Assembly (NCBI GenBank): GCA_030038035.1
Contig: JASHPP010000382.1
Span: forward strand, 1-5,643
Reading direction: 5' to 3'
Source: Trebonia sp.
GTDB lineage: Bacteria; Actinomycetota; Actinomycetes; Streptosporangiales; Streptosporangiaceae
DNA: 5,643 bases
Position 1 is the stretch's first letter. The number at the start of each line of letters is the position of its first letter. The position numbers were made by a program, and so were the translations under genes. This document shows, in pieces, positions 1-5,335 of this stretch. Below the pieces are notes generated by a model. It searched no databases, had not been told where the DNA came from, and saw only the letters and a list, made by a program, of their open reading frames with translations.

Positions 1-549
1 CGTGTCCAGCCGGAACAGCCGCCCGTCCGAAGCGGGCAGCCCCAGCCACCGTGCGGTCAGCACGCGCAGCATGTGGCCGTGCCCCACCAGCGCCACGTCG
101 CCGTCGGGCAGGTACGCCGTCGCCCGGGCCAGCACCCGGTCGGCGCGCGCGCCCACCTCCTGCACGGTCTCTCCCGGGTGCGCGGCGTCGCCGGGGATGA
201 CGCCGTCCCGCCACAGGTACCAGCCCGGCCGCCGCTGCTGGATCTGCGGGGTGGTCATGCCCTCGTAGCCCCCGTAGTCCCACTCCCACAGATCGGGGTC
301 CTGCTTGACGGTGGGCGACCCGGCCGGGCCGCCGGCCAGGCCGGCCAGGCCGGCCAGCTCCGTGGTCCGCCTGGCCCGGGCCGCCGGGCTCGTGAACACC
401 GCGGCGATGTGGCGCCTGGCCAGCATCGGGGCAAGGGCCGCCGCGTCGGCGACGCCCCGGGCGGTGAGCGGGACGTCGGTGCGGCCGGTGTGCCTGCCGT
501 CCCTGCTCCACTCGGTCTGGCCGTGCCGCAGCACGATCAGGTCTCCCAT
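1..549 (-). CDS. Histidine phosphatase family protein (Gpm2/Shb17-like), C-terminus cut by window edge
   Basis: Minus-strand reading gives 183 codons open to the left edge, so the C-terminus is missing. The protein opens with GDLIVLRHGQTEW, the phosphoglycerate-mutase-like signature, with the phospho-accepting His at residue 9 and Arg at 8. Arg-rich SPAARARRT (54-62), Glu89 in DLWEWDYGGYEG and the second catalytic His157 in VGHGHMLR complete the active site. The block EWDYGGYEGMTTPQI followed by W-x-x-WRDG resembles M. tuberculosis Rv3214 (Gpm2, reported as an acid phosphatase) and yeast Shb17 (sedoheptulose-1,7-bisphosphatase). A small-molecule or sugar-phosphate phosphatase is therefore likelier than a true mutase; the substrate is unknown. 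The start is uncertain: an in-frame ATG at 561 would add four residues, and neither has a good ribosome site. It lies 57 bp downstream of the SCP2-type gene on the same strand, in the same frame as that gene's stop, suggesting co-transcription. Residues 66-79 form an Ala/Gly/Leu-rich loop encoded by a short tandem repeat. Confidence 0.9.
   Translation of the reverse strand, partial: MGDLIVLRHGQTEWSRDGRHTGRTDVPLTARGVADAAALAPMLARRHIAAVFTSPAARARRTTELAGLAGLAGGPAGSPTVKQDPDLWEWDYGGYEGMTTPQIQQRRPGWYLWRDGVIPGDAAHPGETVQEVGARADRVLARATAYLPDGDVALVGHGHMLRVLTARWLGLPASDGRLFRLDT
331..357. repeat. Three tandem copies of a 9-bp unit inside the phosphatase gene
   Basis: The unit GCCGGCCAG occurs three times head to tail. 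On the coding (minus) strand it encodes LAG repeated, giving a flexible LAGLAGLAG stretch between the first Arg motif and the EWDYGGYEG block. A multiple-of-three unit keeps frame, so copy-number change would only lengthen or shorten the loop. Confidence 0.8.
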
Positions 550-606
550 AGGCCCAATCATCGCCGGCCGCCCCGACCCCGTGACCCCAGGGCGCGCCGC
601 CTCCGC

Positions 607-948
607 TCAGAGCAGCTTGCGCAGCCGGAACAGGTCCTTCATGCTCGCCTCGATCTTGATGCGGCCCGCCACCCAGCTGCGCGCGATGTTCATAGGCGAG
701 TCGGCGAGCGCGATGACCTCCGCGCTCTTGGCGGTCAGCCTGATGTCGGCCGGCGGCTCGCCGGGCACCGCCTCGCGCACCGGGTCGTCCCCGCTGCCGA
801 GCTTGGTCACGTAGGTCAGGCCGAGGTCAGGAATCGTGACGCTGATCGACCGGTTGCCAAAGTAATCGTCCCGCTCGGCCGGGCTCAGCTCGGACAGCCG
901 CCCCACCAGCTTCTGCAGTGCCTCCTGGCACTCCTGCGCCGTGCTCAT
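607..948 (-). CDS. SCP2 (sterol carrier protein 2) domain protein, lipid-binding
   Basis: This is a 113-aa soluble protein made almost entirely of one SCP2-like domain. Visible features are an N-terminal helix (residues 3-20), a beta segment SISVTIPDLGLTYVTKL (34-50), and the family's conserved C-terminal half: ADIRLTAKSAEVIALADS (67-84), then a helix and SWVAGRIKIEASMKDLFRLR (91-110). The G-R-I-K-I-E-x-S-M-x-D-L pattern is typical of SCP2 proteins, which hold lipids or acyl chains in a hydrophobic tunnel. The ligand here is unknown, and bacteria of this type generally do not make sterols. No signal peptide or membrane segment is seen, so it is probably cytoplasmic. I chose the ATG at 948 because GAGG lies 5 nt upstream (957-954), with AGGGAG further up. 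A GTG at 999 would add 17 Pro/Arg-rich residues with no family match. It leads a two-gene minus-strand unit with the phosphatase and diverges from the tlyA operon. The family call is by motif recognition, not alignment. Confidence 0.85.
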   Translation of the reverse strand: MSTAQECQEALQKLVGRLSELSPAERDDYFGNRSISVTIPDLGLTYVTKLGSGDDPVREAVPGEPPADIRLTAKSAEVIALADSPMNIARSWVAGRIKIEASMKDLFRLRKLL

Positions 949-1045
949 GTGCGCCTCGCTCCCTGGTCGGCGGTACCGTTCAGGCGGAGGGTAGCGCACT
1001 AGTGGCGGCGAACGGGTAAACGCCGACCCGGAGGAAAATCAAACC
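949..1045. promoter_or_regulatory. Divergent intergenic region, likely promoters for both units
   Basis: These 97 bp separate the minus-strand SCP2 gene from the plus-strand tlyA operon, so they should carry promoters for both. On the minus strand TACCCT (993-988) fits a TAnnnT -10 box and would put a transcript start about 33 nt before the SCP2 ATG; no convincing -35 is seen. On the plus strand I find no clear -10/-35 pair. A perfect 8-bp palindrome, CACTAGTG (997-1004), sits mid-region and could be part of an operator, but it is short enough to be chance. The region is less GC-rich near 1011-1045 than its surroundings. Confidence 0.4.
1030..1035 (+). promoter_or_regulatory. Strong Shine-Dalgarno site for the 57-aa ORF
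   Basis: GGAGGA followed by an A-rich spacer lies 10 nt before the ATG at 1046. It is the best ribosome site in the left half of the window and supports real translation of this small ORF, which would otherwise be easy to overlook. Confidence 0.75.
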
Positions 1046-1219
1046 ATGGATACAGAACGGTCCCCGGCGACTCCCGCGGGCACCGGTGATGCCCGAGTCG
1101 ACCAGGCCATCGAGGAGCTCGCCGCGCTTGACGGGCTGCCGCTCGCCGAGCACCCGCACGTGCTCGAGGCGGTCCACGAGCGCCTGCGGGAGATCCTCGG
1201 CGAGCTGGGAGAGCGGTGA
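1046..1219 (+). CDS. Small conserved-type protein upstream of tlyA (Rv1693-like position), function unknown
   Basis: A 57-aa ORF beginning MDTERSPATPAG and ending LREILGELGER. The first 16 or so residues are Pro/Thr/Gly-rich and likely disordered. The rest reads as two amphipathic helices, VDQAIEELAALDGLP (18-32) and HPHVLEAVHERLREILGEL (36-54), joined by a Pro-containing turn, which suggests a helical hairpin that could dimerise or bind a partner. There is no signal peptide, Cys pair or catalytic motif. M. tuberculosis carries a small uncharacterised protein (Rv1693) at the same place before tlyA, and this looks like its counterpart by position, size and character. The ATG has a strong ribosome site, and the stop overlaps the GTG start of tlyA by 4 bp (GTGA), so the two are probably translationally coupled. 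It is the first gene of the tlyA-nadK-recN operon. Function is not known, and I do not infer one beyond a possible link to TlyA synthesis. Confidence 0.82.
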   Translation: MDTERSPATPAGTGDARVDQAIEELAALDGLPLAEHPHVLEAVHERLREILGELGER

Positions 1220-2007
1220 CGCCGCGGCCCAGGCTGGACGCCGAGCTTGTCAGGCGCGGGCTTGCCAGGTCACGCGAGCAGGCGGCCGAGCTGATCGCGG
1301 CCGGCAAGGTGGCGGTCGCGGGGCGGACCGCGAGCAAGGCGGCCACCCAGGTCGCCAGGGACGTCCCGGTGACGGTGACGGGCGACGGCGGCGAGCCCGG
1401 CTACGCCTCGCGCGGCGGGCACAAGCTCGCCGGGGCGCTGGCCGCCTTCGACGGCCTCGTCGTGGCGGGAAAGCGGTGCCTGGACGCGGGCGCGTCGGCC
1501 GGCGGCTTCACCGACGTGCTGCTGCGCGCGGGCGCGGCGCACGTGGTGGCCGTGGACGTTGGGTACGGCCAGCTCGCCTGGCGCCTGCGCACCGACCCGC
1601 GGGTGACCGTGCTCGACCGGGTGAACGTCCGCCTGCTCGAGCCGTCCCAGGTGGCGCCGCCGCCCGATCTCGTGGTGGCCGACCTGTCGTTCATCTCGCT
1701 GCGGCTCGTGCTGCCCGCGCTCGTCGCCTGCGCGGCGCCCGGCGCGGATTTCGCGCTGCTCGTCAAGCCGCAGTTCGAGGTCGGCAAGGGGCGGGTAGGG
1801 GCGGGCGGGGTGGTGCGGGACCTGGCCGACCGGGCGGAGGCGGTGCGGGGCGTCTGCGACGCCGCGGCGGAGCTCGGCCTCGGCGTGGCGGGTGTCACGG
1901 CGAGCCCGCTGCCCGGGCCGGCCGGGAACGTGGAGTTCTTCGTGTGGCTGCGCCGGGGCGCGCCGCCGCTTGACGCCGCCGGCCTGCGGCGCGCGGTCGA
2001 GGGATGA
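1216..2007 (+). CDS. tlyA: TlyA, 16S/23S rRNA (cytidine-2'-O)-methyltransferase
   Basis: A 263-aa protein that transfers a methyl group from S-adenosylmethionine to the 2'-OH of C1409 in 16S and C1920 in 23S rRNA (E. coli numbering). In mycobacteria this modification is needed for sensitivity to capreomycin and viomycin. An S4 RNA-binding domain covers about residues 5-58 (LDAELVRRGLARSREQAAEL), followed by a short linker and an FtsJ-type Rossmann methyltransferase. Motif I is DAGASAGGF (90-98). The expected catalytic K-D-K-E set is present at K70 (RGGHKL), D156 (VVADLSF), K184 (LLVKPQFE) and E240 (GNVEFF). Length and the full N-terminus match the type II form that modifies both subunits. The interdomain linker reads PGYA (61-64) where M. 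tuberculosis has RAWV, and motif I has Ala95 where Thr is usual. The GTG start overlaps the previous stop by 4 bp, and GGGAG just upstream serves as ribosome site. A 42-bp gap precedes nadK. Confidence 0.97.
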   Translation: MTPRPRLDAELVRRGLARSREQAAELIAAGKVAVAGRTASKAATQVARDVPVTVTGDGGEPGYASRGGHKLAGALAAFDGLVVAGKRCLDAGASAGGFTDVLLRAGAAHVVAVDVGYGQLAWRLRTDPRVTVLDRVNVRLLEPSQVAPPPDLVVADLSFISLRLVLPALVACAAPGADFALLVKPQFEVGKGRVGAGGVVRDLADRAEAVRGVCDAAAELGLGVAGVTASPLPGPAGNVEFFVWLRRGAPPLDAAGLRRAVEG

Positions 2008-2029
2008 CCGCGGCGCGGCCGGCCTGCGC

Positions 2030-2036
2030 GGAAGGA
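2030..2036 (+). promoter_or_regulatory. Ribosome-binding site of nadK, bearing on the choice of start
   Basis: GGAAGGA lies 4 nt before a TTG at 2041 and 13 nt before the ATG at 2050. Spacing alone favours TTG, which would add MHP to the N-terminus. The ATG is preferred because its protein start (MGESQRTMLVLAHTGRE) lines up with the start of mycobacterial NadK. The effect is only three residues. Confidence 0.6.
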
Positions 2037-2049
2037 TAAGTTGCACCCG

Positions 2050-3051
2050 ATGGGTGAATCACAGCGGACGATGCTGGTGCTCGCGCACACCGGCAGGGAG
2101 AACGCGCGGCGCAGCGCGCGGCTGGTCATCGGGCAGCTGAGCGCCGCGGGCATCGCGGTACGGGTCATCGAGAGCGAGGCGCCCGCCCTGGCGTGCGACG
2201 GCGCGACCGTCGTGCCGGCCGGGCCGTCCGCCGCTGAGGGCGCGGAACTGGTCATCGTGCTCGGCGGCGACGGCACGCTGCTGCGTGCCGCGGAGATCGC
2301 CCGCCCGGCCAGGACCCCGCTGATCGGCGTGAACCTCGGGCATATCGGCTTCCTCGCCGAGGCCGAGCCTGACGGGCTCGCCGAGACCGTGGACCGGCTG
2401 GTGGCGCGCGACTACCGGGTCGAGGAGCGGATGACGATCGACGTCGTCGCGCGCGAGAACGGGACGGAGCTCGCCGCCACCTGGGCGCTGAACGAGGCGA
2501 CCGTGGAGAAGTCCGCCAGGGAACGGATGGTCGAGGTGATCATCGAGGTGGACGGGCGCCCGCTGTCGCGCTGGGGGTGCGACGGCGTGGTGTGCGCGAC
2601 GCCGACCGGGTCGACCGCCTACGCGTTCTCGGCCGGCGGCCCTGTGGTGTGGCCGGAGGTGGAGGCGCTGCTCATGGTGCCGATAAGCGCGCACGCGCTG
2701 TTCGCTCCGCCGATGGTTGTCTCGCCGCGGTCGGTGCTCGCGGTGGAACTCGTGTGCGAGGCTTTTGGCGGGCACGACGAGGGCGCCAGGATGAGCGCCG
2801 CGGCGGGCGGGCCCGAGACAGCCGGGGCTGTCATGTGGTGCGATGGGCGTCGTAGGTTTGAGCTGCCGCCCGGCGGCCGGGTCGAGGTGCGCCGGGGCTC
2901 GCTGCCGGTGTTGCTCGTGCGGATGGACGGCCCAGGGCCGGGGACCGACGGCGGCGGGCCGTTCACCGACCGCCTGGTCGCCAAGTTCGGGCTGCCGGTC
3001 GCGGGCTGGCGCGGCCGGGCCGGGAAGGAGACTGCTAGCGGTCATGCTTGA
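2050..3051 (+). CDS. nadK: NAD kinase
   Basis: ATP- or polyphosphate-dependent NAD kinase, the cytoplasmic enzyme that phosphorylates NAD+ to NADP+ and so sets the cell's NADPH supply. The 333-aa protein has the diagnostic GGDGTLLRAAE motif (72-82, catalytic Asp74), VNLGHIGFLAEAE (94-106), the NE pair (ALNEATVEK, N148-E149), and the long conserved GCDGVVCATPTGSTAYAFSA block (176-195) that binds NAD. FTDRLVAKFGLPVAGWRG near the C-terminus is also typical of actinobacterial NadK. It is about 25 residues longer than the M. tuberculosis enzyme. The extra length lies in two places: an Ala/Gly-rich loop at about 238-260, just before CDGRRRFELPP, and a Gly/Pro-rich loop at about 294-304 (DGPGPGTDGGG). 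A short tail, AGKETASGHA, ends the protein. The gene follows tlyA by 42 bp and overlaps recN by 8 bp, so it sits in the same operon. An alternative TTG start at 2041 is possible. Confidence 0.97.
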   Translation: MGESQRTMLVLAHTGRENARRSARLVIGQLSAAGIAVRVIESEAPALACDGATVVPAGPSAAEGAELVIVLGGDGTLLRAAEIARPARTPLIGVNLGHIGFLAEAEPDGLAETVDRLVARDYRVEERMTIDVVARENGTELAATWALNEATVEKSARERMVEVIIEVDGRPLSRWGCDGVVCATPTGSTAYAFSAGGPVVWPEVEALLMVPISAHALFAPPMVVSPRSVLAVELVCEAFGGHDEGARMSAAAGGPETAGAVMWCDGRRRFELPPGGRVEVRRGSLPVLLVRMDGPGPGTDGGGPFTDRLVAKFGLPVAGWRGRAGKETASGHA

Positions 3052-4837
3052 GGAAGTGCGCATCAGCGGGCTCGGAGTCATCGAGGACGCGCTGCTCGAG
3101 CTTTCGCCCGGCTTCACCGCGCTGACCGGCGAGACCGGCGCGGGCAAGACGATGGTGGTGACCGGGTTCGGCCTGCTGTTCGGCGGGCGCGCCGACCCGG
3201 CGCGGGTGCGGCCGGGCGCGCAGCGCGCCAGCGTGGAGGGCAGGCTGCGCACGGACCCGGACGGGCCGGTCGCCAGGCAGGTGGCAGAGGCCGGCGGCGA
3301 ACTCGACGAGGACGGCACGCTCGTGCTCAGCCGGACGGTGTCCGCCGAGGGACGCTCCCGCGCGTTCGCTGGCGGCGCCTCCGTGCCGGTCGCCCTGCTC
3401 ACCTACCTGGCCGACGACCTGGTGGCGGTGCACGGCCAGGCCGATCAGCAGCAGCTGCTCAAGCCGGGCAGGCAGCGCGAGGCGCTGGACAGGTACGCCG
3501 GCCCCGAGCTTGCCGTGGTGCTCGCCGACTACCAGCGGGCGTTCGGCAGGCACCGCACGGTCCGCGGCGACCTGGAGACGCTGACCTCGCAGGCGCGGGC
3601 GCGGGCGGCCGAGGCCGGCGCGCTGCGCGCCGGCCTGACCGAGATCGAGAAGCTGCAGCCGGTGGCGGGGGAGGACGCGGCGCTGCGCGCGGAGGAGGAC
3701 CGGCTGGCCAACGCCGACGCGCTGCACGCCGCCGCGGTCGCGGCGCACGAGGCGCTGCTCGGCGACCCGACGGCGGGGATGGACGGCGCGGACGCCGTCA
3801 CCCTGCTCGGGCACGCCCGGCAGGCGCTTGAGGGGGCACGCCGGCATGACGCCCAGCTCGACGGCGTGGCGGGGCGGCTCTCCGAGGCCGCCTACCTGGT
3901 CTCCGACCTGGCGGCGGAGCTCGCCTCGTATATCCAGTCGGTCGACGCGGACCCGGCGCGGCTCGCGGTCGTCCAGGAACGCCGGGCCGCGCTTACCCGG
4001 CTGATCCGCGCCTATGGTGCTGGCGGCATGGCCTCCTTCATCAACGGCGAGCCGGCCACGGCCCCCGCGCCATCCGCCGCCGACGACGGCGCCGGGGAAA
4101 GCGACGACATCGCGGCCGTCCTGGACTGGGCGCGCCGCGCGGCCGGGCGGGTCGCCGAGCTCGACACCGACGACGACACGATCGCCGCCCTCACCGCGGA
4201 AGAGGCCGAACTCGCCGGGCAGGTGTCCGCGCTCGCCGCGCGCCTGTCCGGGCTGCGCCGCGCGGCGGCCAGCCGGTTCGCCGGCGACGTGACCACCGAA
4301 CTGGCCGCGCTGGCCATGCCGCACGCCCGGATCTCGGCCGTGCTCAGCCAGCTGGACGAGCCAGGCCCGCAGGGCATCGACGACCTGGAGATCCGGCTGG
4401 CCGCCCACCCCGGCGCCCCCTCGCTGCCGCTGCACAAGGGCGCCTCTGGCGGCGAGCTGTCCCGGGTGATGCTCGCGATCGAGGTGGTCTTCGCCGGCGC
4501 CGACCCGGTGCCCACGTTCGTCTTCGACGAGGTGGACGCGGGCGTGGGCGGCAAGGCCGCGGTCGAGGTCGGCCGCCGCCTGGCGCGCCTGGCCAGGCTC
4601 GCCCAGGTCGTCGTGGTCACCCACCTGGCCCAGGTCGCCGCGTTCGCCGACAATCACCTCGTGGTGGCGAGGGCCGACGACGGCCGGATCACGAGCAGCG
4701 GCGTGGTCCGCCTCGACCACGCCGGCCGGGTCCGCGAGCTGTCCCGCATGCTGGCCGGCCTTGAGGACTCCGAGTTCGGCCAGGCCCACGCCGCGGAGCT
4801 GCTCGCGATGGCCGCCGAGCAGGCCGCCAGGCCCTGA
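3044..4837 (+). CDS. recN: RecN, DNA double-strand-break repair ATPase
   Basis: A 597-aa SMC-like ATPase acting early in recombinational repair of double-strand breaks, where it holds DNA ends or sister DNAs together. The N-terminal half-ATPase starts MLEEVRISGLGVIEDALLEL, with Walker A GETGAGKT at 29-36 and a Q-loop-type HGQADQQQLLKP at 130-141. Residues about 155-325 and 360-410 are Ala/Glu/Arg/Leu-rich helices forming the short coiled coil. The C-terminal half has the ABC signature ASGGELSRVMLAIE (467-480), Walker B TFVFDEVDAGVGG (491-503) and the H-loop VVVTHLAQVAAFAD (523-536). All ATPase motifs are intact. Between the usual (K/R)-x-Y-G site (RAYG, 322-325) and the second coiled-coil arm (DWARRAAGRV) lies an Ala/Pro/Asp-rich insertion of about 30 residues. 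The ATG overlaps the nadK stop by 8 bp. The nearest ribosome site (GGGAAGGAG, 3022-3030) is 13 nt away, so reinitiation from nadK is likely. I found no LexA-type box before it; control would come from the operon promoter. Confidence 0.98.
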   Translation: MLEEVRISGLGVIEDALLELSPGFTALTGETGAGKTMVVTGFGLLFGGRADPARVRPGAQRASVEGRLRTDPDGPVARQVAEAGGELDEDGTLVLSRTVSAEGRSRAFAGGASVPVALLTYLADDLVAVHGQADQQQLLKPGRQREALDRYAGPELAVVLADYQRAFGRHRTVRGDLETLTSQARARAAEAGALRAGLTEIEKLQPVAGEDAALRAEEDRLANADALHAAAVAAHEALLGDPTAGMDGADAVTLLGHARQALEGARRHDAQLDGVAGRLSEAAYLVSDLAAELASYIQSVDADPARLAVVQERRAALTRLIRAYGAGGMASFINGEPATAPAPSAADDGAGESDDIAAVLDWARRAAGRVAELDTDDDTIAALTAEEAELAGQVSALAARLSGLRRAAASRFAGDVTTELAALAMPHARISAVLSQLDEPGPQGIDDLEIRLAAHPGAPSLPLHKGASGGELSRVMLAIEVVFAGADPVPTFVFDEVDAGVGGKAAVEVGRRLARLARLAQVVVVTHLAQVAAFADNHLVVARADDGRITSSGVVRLDHAGRVRELSRMLAGLEDSEFGQAHAAELLAMAAEQAARP

Positions 4838-4868
4838 GCCGCTCCCCGGGGCCTGCCGCAGGTGAATC

Positions 4869-4897
4869 TTCCGCATCGCCCCGCGCAGGGCTACGTT
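4869..4897 (+). promoter_or_regulatory. Possible promoter of the stress-protein gene
   Basis: In the 98-bp gap after recN, TACGTT (4892-4897) fits a TAnnnT -10 box. TTCCGC (4869-4874) lies 17 bp upstream as a poor -35. A transcript starting near 4904 would have a leader of about 30 nt. I see no mycobacterial DosR-type palindrome, though universal stress genes are often under such control. A 6-bp inverted repeat around the recN stop (AGGCCC at 4829-4834 with GGGCCT at 4849-4854) has no T-run and is at best a weak terminator. Confidence 0.3.
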
Positions 4898-4920
4898 CGT
4901 TGGTGGAGGCTTTGCTCTGC

Positions 4921-4926
4921 AAGGAG
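4921..4926 (+). promoter_or_regulatory. Shine-Dalgarno site that fixes the stress-protein start
   Basis: AAGGAG directly abuts an ATG at 4927 and is 9 nt from an ATG at 4936. Only the second has workable spacing, and its product begins MPGILAGIDGS, the usual start of this family. The TTG at 4900 and the ATG at 4927 are therefore unlikely starts. Confidence 0.75.
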
Positions 4927-4935
4927 ATGAGCAAG

Positions 4936-5226
4936 ATGCCAGGAATTCTCGCCGGGATTGACGGCTCCCATGATTCCGGGCGCGCCCGTGACTGGGCACT
5001 GCGGGAGGCGGCGCCGCGGCAGACGCCGATCAAGGTGCTGTCCGCGCACCCGGTCATGGCCGGCGCCGAGATGATCGTCATCGGCTCGCGCGGCGTCGGC
5101 GGGTTCGAGCGGCTGACGATGGGATCGGTCGGCGACCAGGTGGCGCGGCACGCCCACTGCCCGGTCGTCATCATCCCGAGGGAGCGGCAGGCGCAGAGGG
5201 CGCAGACCACGGTCCGTTCGGGATAA
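4936..5226 (+). CDS. Short universal stress protein (UspA family) lacking the central segment
   Basis: A 96-aa UspA-family protein; single-domain members are usually about 140-150 aa. The N-terminus, PGILAGIDGS (2-11, with the nucleotide-binding Asp9), then RARDWALREAAPRQTPIKVLS (16-36), is beta-1, helix 1 and beta-2 of the fold. The C-terminal part AEMIVIGSRGVGGFERLTMG (44-63), followed by SVGDQVARHAHCPVVIIPRE, is beta-4, the ATP loop and beta-5. The ATP motif G-2x-G-9x-G-S is complete (G50, G53, G63-S64). Between residues about 40 and 44 the protein jumps from the end of beta-2 straight to beta-4, so roughly 45-55 residues (helix 2, beta-3, helix 3) are missing in frame. No stop or frameshift is present. 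It may be a decayed copy, a compact functional variant, or an assembly or cloning artefact. The family binds ATP and acts in stress and hypoxia responses. The gene is isolated: 98 bp after recN and 109 bp before the ABC ATPase gene. Confidence 0.85.
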   Translation: MPGILAGIDGSHDSGRARDWALREAAPRQTPIKVLSAHPVMAGAEMIVIGSRGVGGFERLTMGSVGDQVARHAHCPVVIIPRERQAQRAQTTVRSG

Positions 5227-5262
5227 ACGGGGACATGCGCCGGCGCGGAGCCGCGGCTTTGT

Positions 5263-5297
5263 GCGGACCTCCACGGCCCCGGTCCGCCCCGCGGGGC
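5263..5297 (+). terminator. GC-rich inverted repeats between the stress-protein and ABC genes, possible terminator
   Basis: GCGGACC (5263-5269) pairs perfectly with GGTCCGC (5281-5287) around an 11-nt loop. An alternative hairpin pairs GGCCCC (5275-5280) with GGGGCC (5293-5298), and a 12-bp palindrome GCCCCGCGGGGC lies at 5286-5297. These can form mutually exclusive stem-loops. There is no T-run, so a canonical intrinsic terminator is not shown, but T-less GC hairpins are common at gene ends in high-GC actinobacteria. The same bases could equally be 5' leader structure of the downstream gene. Confidence 0.4.
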
Positions 5298-5335
5298 CGC
5301 GAGGCTGGACGCGCAGGCAGGCAGGGAGGCAGCAG

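Noticed and set aside
331..357. The 9-bp tandem repeat as a CRISPR-like or regulatory repeat
   Set aside because: There are no spacers, the unit is a multiple of three within a coding frame, and it simply encodes an LAG loop.
607..999. Longer SCP2 protein starting at GTG 999
   Set aside because: It adds 17 Pro/Arg-rich residues and would leave only about 46 bp to the opposite gene. The ATG at 948 has a well-spaced GAGG.
73..1002. A 309-codon plus-strand open frame over the phosphatase and SCP2 genes
   Set aside because: It is Arg/Pro/Gly/His-rich without motifs and spans both minus-strand genes and the gap between them.
2059..3402. A 447-codon minus-strand open frame across nadK and the start of recN
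   Set aside because: Same shadow effect; the translation is low-complexity Arg/Pro/Ser/His with no recognisable domain, while nadK in the opposite sense is certain.
4829..4854. Inverted repeat around the recN stop as an intrinsic terminator
   Set aside because: Only a 6-bp stem with a 14-nt loop and no T-run; too weak to list as a terminator.
3035..4999. A 654-codon open frame on the minus strand covering all of recN
   Set aside because: It is a shadow of recN: composition is Arg/Gly/His/Pro-rich with no family motif, it lies antisense to an intact, fully motif-bearing gene, and such frames are expected in high-GC DNA.
4900..5226. Longer stress protein starting at TTG 4900 or ATG 4927
   Set aside because: The AAGGAG at 4921-4926 lies inside the first and directly touches the second; the family N-terminus begins at ATG 4936.
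5249..5258. Palindrome AGCCGCGGCT after the stress-protein gene
   Set aside because: It is followed by only three T residues and a hairpin would have a 3-bp stem; such GC palindromes are frequent by chance at this composition.
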